Shown here in pieces: positions 60,530-64,000 of a stretch of 64,000 bases of DNA (its first letter is position 1; each line of letters opens with the position of its first letter). The notes under the pieces are model-generated. The model did not search any database and was not told the DNA's origin. It worked only from the letters and a program-made list of their open reading frames with translations. The position numbers and the translations under genes were made by a program. Source of the stretch: Artemisia argyi. Its lineage: Eukaryota > Streptophyta > Magnoliopsida > Asterales > Asteraceae. Location: the NCBI GenBank assembly GCA_030686995.1, contig CM060708.1, positions 105,687,350 through 105,751,349 on the forward strand. Direction: 5' to 3'.

Positions 60530-61598
60530 ACAATTCACTCAAATATGGTTAAGGTCACTCAATTTCCACATACACGACTAAATAGCTACCATAGGATTAA
60601 ACAAAACACAAAGACAACTCCGACAAGGCATAAGCACAAGACAATGATTTCAATGAGGAATTTTCGGGCAAGCTTAGGAATTAAGAGTATGAACGAGACA
60701 TGGATTAATTTTTCTTTGTTTAGATAAGTTCATAAAGCGATACACCAATAAGCTGCGGAGCACCATAATGAATATTCATAGGTTTTTTTTTCTTCTTCTC
60801 TTTCTTAGTCAACATTTTTCGACTTTGAACATATATATTTTCTCAACTTTCTTTTCTTTCTTTTATATTTCATATAACTTCACTTTTTCATACTTTTCTC
60901 ATACTGCAGCAACAATCAATCAAACTTCATTCTTTTTGAACATATATAATTGGTTTAAACAAAGAGAAATGATAAGGCTTAGTATGTTGTTCTATGTGGA
61001 AATAGCACTAAAAATGAGCGCTAAAGGGTTATTTTCTGGGATATACTAGTGACCAGTGTAGTCGACTAGATTAAAACTTGCAAAGGATGGCTATTTGGTA
61101 TAAATCCTAAATTTGCCTCAATATCATAAAATGCAATCTCACTGCGGTATTCGTTATTCATGTATAAGTGCATGTTCTAGAGCTTATTTAGATCGTCACA
61201 CACTCATATATTTTTAGAGAAAGTGGAGCAGATATACACTTATAAAGGCTTAGAATTATCTCACATCTTTTGTGAATGAAATTGTGTCTAGCTAAAGTGT
61301 CAATCCAAGTGGATTTGCCTTCATAACACACAAAACATATAGTTTTTATATTTTTATTAGAAATAATGCTTTTATAGGATAATCGAATTTGGAAGGTACA
61401 AAGATTTTTACTATTTGCCCCTAATGTAAAAACAGAATAAAATTACAAATAGAAAAAATAAAAACACTTAAGGGAAAGAAACTTCTCGGGCAATATGAGA
61501 TAGCAGGTAGCACTAAGCTATCCCAAATGCGGTCTTCTACTTCATAATTATAACCTGAAAATAAAAACAAACAAACACACAAAATAGAAAATATTTTT

Positions 61599-61634
<36 letters not shown>

Positions 61635-61780
61635 ATAATCATACCTCCACACTTAAGTCTGACAGTGTAGAAAACAAAGTACAAAGGAAACGGATTGCCT
61701 CCCGCCAAGCGCTAATTTCAGAGTCTATGGCTCTACTCATGTGATTAGGATGATTAATTTTTTGGGAAGAAGGGGGTTAA
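60530..61780 (-). other. Element F 3' untranslated region
   Basis: No supported gene. Near the integrase stop it has the conserved element around 61690-61714 (AGCGCTTGGCGGGAGGC on the sense strand). GTGTGGAGG follows at about 61645-61655 and a 32-nt T run (sense A) at 61602-61633. The rest is T-rich on the plus strand. Confidence 0.7.
61602..61633 (-). repeat. Sense-strand poly(A) tract in element F
   Basis: 32 T on the plus strand, so poly(A) in the element's coding direction, about 150 nt after the integrase stop. Confidence 0.95.
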
Positions 61781-62141
61781 TTATGCCCTTCTATCGTTGA
61801 AACTTTCTTTCTCATGGTACAACTTAAGTTTGTGACCATTGACAATAAAACTTTTATCCTCAAGTCCGTACAGTTCAACATATCCGGATGGATATTGGTG
61901 TTTAACCGTGTAACGTCCAAGCCAACGGCTTGTAAGTTTCGGTTGTTTGATTTTGTATTTTGATTGGAACAGAAGGACTTTATCTCCTTTCTTGAATTCT
62001 TTTATGATTTTTAATTTTCTATCATACCAAAATTTTGTTCTAGCCTTGTAAAGATGAGAGTTTTGATAAGCCTGAAGGTGCAGTTCGTCTAATTCATGAA
62101 GCTGAAACATACGTTTTTCACCGGCTCCAATTAAATCTAGA
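61781..62141 (-). pseudogene. Integrase C-terminal remnant of element F
   Basis: Frame CNLDLIGAGEKRMFQLHELDEL then YKARTKFWYDRKLK, EFKKGDKVLLFQSKYK, SRWLGRYTVKHQYPSGYVEL and FIVNGHKLKLYHE. This is the integrase C-terminal domain that C and E also have ([23 protein letters not shown]). It continues the integrase piece fused to gag after a small gap and a frame change at about 62145. Not functional. Confidence 0.88.
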
Positions 62142-62988
62142 TTACAATGGTAAGTGGCATGTTTTACCGTATATTAACTTATATGGAGTTGTTCCAGTTG
62201 GTGTTTTATAAAGAAATATACAACCGGCCGCAACGTTTAAAGCTTCTTGAGTTTGTTCAACAAGACTGTGGTAAAAGATTTTGATTATATTGCCTTTTGT
62301 TAGATCGTGTCCATGACAATTTCTAAGAAATTGTTTCAATTGATGCCAGGCTTCGGTGAGATTTTCACGTTCGTGTTGTGAGAATGCTCGGATTTCTCCG
62401 AAAAGTTTATCGAATAGAGCTGGTTGAAAAAATCTTCTAACGAAAGTAGTGCGAAGCTCGTCCCAGGATTCAATGGTTCCTTCGTCGAGTTCGTCAAGCA
62501 AGGTTTTAGCTTCTCTAATTAAAGATAAAGGGAACATCATGAGTCTTACCGCTTTGGTTTCGGTAGCTCCGTATTTAAACATAACACAAACTCTAAGAAA
62601 TTCATTAATGTGTTTGCGAGGGTCAGTTTTGGTTCGATCATCGAATTGATTGCTTTTGACAAGAGTCAAATGATTTCCTTTTATTGGAAACTCATTTGCG
62701 GTTTCAGGAATGGTAATTGCTGGTCCAAGAGTAGGTGCAACGATACGATCGTTAGCCCACATAGGTTTTATCAGCATCATCCATTGGATCGTATAATTTG
62801 ATTAACTTAGTGAAAAATCTGAAGTTAAAGATATCGTCAATGGATGTGTAGCGAATACGAGTTTGTTCGGGTCTTTCGTCTTTTTGAGATAAAGGAACTC
62901 TTTTGTTGTTATATTTTAATTTGTTTAAAGTTCTTTTAGGTTTTCATAGAGGTGAAATAGGATTAGTTTAAGATGAACGAGTGTGCAT
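62142..62988 (-). pseudogene. Gag of element F fused to a piece of integrase
   Basis: Starts at 62988 with MHTRSS and an immediate stop, then an open frame (YTSIDDIFNF, YDPMDDADK) that shifts frame near 62765. The 212-codon frame from 62780 holds a Gag domain: NEFPIKGNHLTLVKSNQFDD, HINEFLRVCVMFKYGATE, RLMMFPLSLIREAKTLLDEL, FSQHERENLTEAWHQLK. It ends AAGCIFLYKTPTGTTPYKLIYGK-TCHLPL, the last part being integrase (C and [18 protein letters not shown]). About 4 kb of pol is therefore deleted in frame. The MxTRSS start is shared with C and E. Confidence 0.88.
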
Positions 62989-63434
62989 CCAATTTAGAGA
63001 GCGAAATTTAAATCAGTGAGACAAATTTTGTTTTCTGAGTAAGTGAGTGTGACGTACACGGAAAGGTGTGTGGCGTACTTGTGTAAAAGTGATCAGATCG
63101 GCGTACTAGCTTTAAGTACGGCAGTGTTAATTTCACTGAGATGATTATTTTTGAAAGATAGTGATTCTGATGATCAAAAGATGATTCTTTCTGGATTTTC
63201 TGAAAAGATTGTGAGGTTTTAGGAAAAACGTCACGGATTTAAGTGAGTGCATCGTACTTGGTGACAAGTACGGCTGTGTAAGTGTGTTATGTGAATAAGT
63301 GCGGCGCACATTAGTGTTTATGCAGCATGCTTTCTAGAACAGAAGTAACAAAATGTGCAGGGTGTAATGGTTTTGAAGGAAAAATGCTTTTGTTTGCTAA
63401 TTTCACTTGGAAATGCTTAAGGAGCATATTTAAG
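62989..63434 (-). other. Element F leader
   Basis: About 450 bp between PBS and gag, with several GTACG/CGTAC-containing short motifs on the plus strand (about 63052-63285: GTGACGTACACGG, GGCGTACT, TAAGTACGGC, ATCGTACTTGG, AAGTACGGC). No ORF. Confidence 0.65.
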
Positions 63435-63452
63435 TCCCCGGCAGCGGGGCCG
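63435..63452 (-). other. Primer binding site of element F (tRNA-Asp type, two changes)
   Basis: On the minus strand CGGCCCCGCTGCCGGGGA, two differences from the PBS of A, C and E. It lies about 8 nt from the LTR end ACATCA. Confidence 0.8.
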
Positions 63453-63459
63453 AAAACTT

Positions 63460-64000
63460 TGATGTGTAAGAAAAACTTTAAATTTATAATACTAGTTTCA
63501 CCAATTTTAATAAACCAAACACACGGGTAAAGTATAACCGTCGTTGGTAGTATAAGATTTAGGTAAGACCAGGTCGTATCCACAGGGACTTAGTTCGTTC
63601 GTATTAAATATAAATGATTAGTAAACAAAACAATGATTAACAAATAACAATTTAGGTAATATAGAAAATTCAAATGATAAAACAAATGATTGTTTGGATA
63701 GGTTATATAATTCAGTGACAATGCTTATGCTAGATCGTTAGTAAGATAATGGGAGTAGTGCACAATTTATAACTTAGCCATTTTCGTCAAAAGAGCAATT
63801 TCATTACTTGATAGGTTTAATTCAAGATTCATGTTTATCCACCAAGAAATTCCTTTCAAGATAGTATTCTATATCGAGTCTAGATTATTATCAATTCCCC
63901 TAGGCGGATTTCTCCAGTCAAAGGCTAGAAACGCAGTCAAGTTTCTGGAATAACATATAACAAATTGGTTCTTTCGACCTATCCCAACAGGTTATATTCA
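63460..64000 (-). repeat. Element F 5' LTR, end part only
   Basis: On the minus strand it ends CTTACACATCA next to the PBS. It contains GTCGTTG-G-TAGTATA at 63540-63554 (plus strand), nearly the 5' end of tRNA-Asp. The rest of the LTR is outside the window. Confidence 0.78.

Larger units (their letters stand above)
60530..64000 (-). mobile_element. Element F: internally deleted Ty3/gypsy element, cut by window edge and by B-prime
   Basis: Minus-strand order: LTR end at 63460, PBS 63452-63435, leader, gag remnant, end of integrase, long untranslated region to 60530 where B-prime begins. Its 3' LTR is not in the window. Most of gag, all of PR, RT, RH and most of INT are gone. Gag type (FRRFFQ...GEIRAFSQ) differs from C and E. 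Confidence 0.82.

Noticed and set aside
60768..61049. 93-codon hydrophobic ORF that looks membrane-like
   Set aside because: Phe/Leu/Ser richness comes from a T-rich, low-complexity strand in the F untranslated region.

Overview
The window is plant nuclear DNA built almost entirely from nested LTR retrotransposons. I found no host gene, rRNA or tRNA gene. The Athila-type polyproteins (Gag starting MxTRSS, integrase reading [14 protein letters not shown]), the Cys-rich and acidic ORF of element A, the retropepsin-like ORF of B and the PTGRIF/PTGKI repeat Gag of D are types I associate with Asteraceae (daisy family) genomes. That placement is from memory and was not checked by search. All element borders were found by eye from LTR ends, primer binding sites (PBS), purine tracts and target duplications.

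Layout. Element A (1-9010, minus) is a non-autonomous Ty3/gypsy-type element with 3.4-kb LTRs, cut by the left window edge and inserted in element B. B (9011-13002, plus) is a small element with a broken retropepsin-like ORF. 13003-13369 is unassigned. Element C (13370-40396, plus) is a decayed Athila-like element with the same LTR type as A. Its 5' LTR is split by copia element D (15357-27333, minus, Sirevirus-like, no protease or integrase). B-prime (40397-60529, minus) is a second, inverted copy of the B family. It is interrupted by element E (43275-57376, plus), a very young complete Athila-like element with an intact 1915-codon polyprotein, nearly identical LTRs and a GCAAC target duplication. 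B-prime itself abuts element F (60530-64000, minus), a gypsy element whose gag is fused to the end of integrase.

Relationships. A shares LTR ends, leader and 3' untranslated region with C, so it looks like a non-autonomous partner of C-type elements with a different ORF. E is the only element here that could supply a full set of proteins. LTR divergence gives the order A (about 5%), C (about 2-3%), D (about 0.9%), E (about 0.14%), oldest to youngest.

The most interesting signals are non-coding. They are: a 15-nt U5 sequence in B/B-prime, echoed in F, complementary to the 5' end of the tRNA-Asp whose 3' end matches the PBS; paired hairpins just after the last stop codon in six elements from several families; a hairpin before an inner purine tract with compensatory changes; hairpin-plus-polypurine modules repeated through the 3' region of D; six TGACGSCGTCA palindromes next to the TATA box of the B-prime LTR; and about twenty GCGTA motifs in the D leader.
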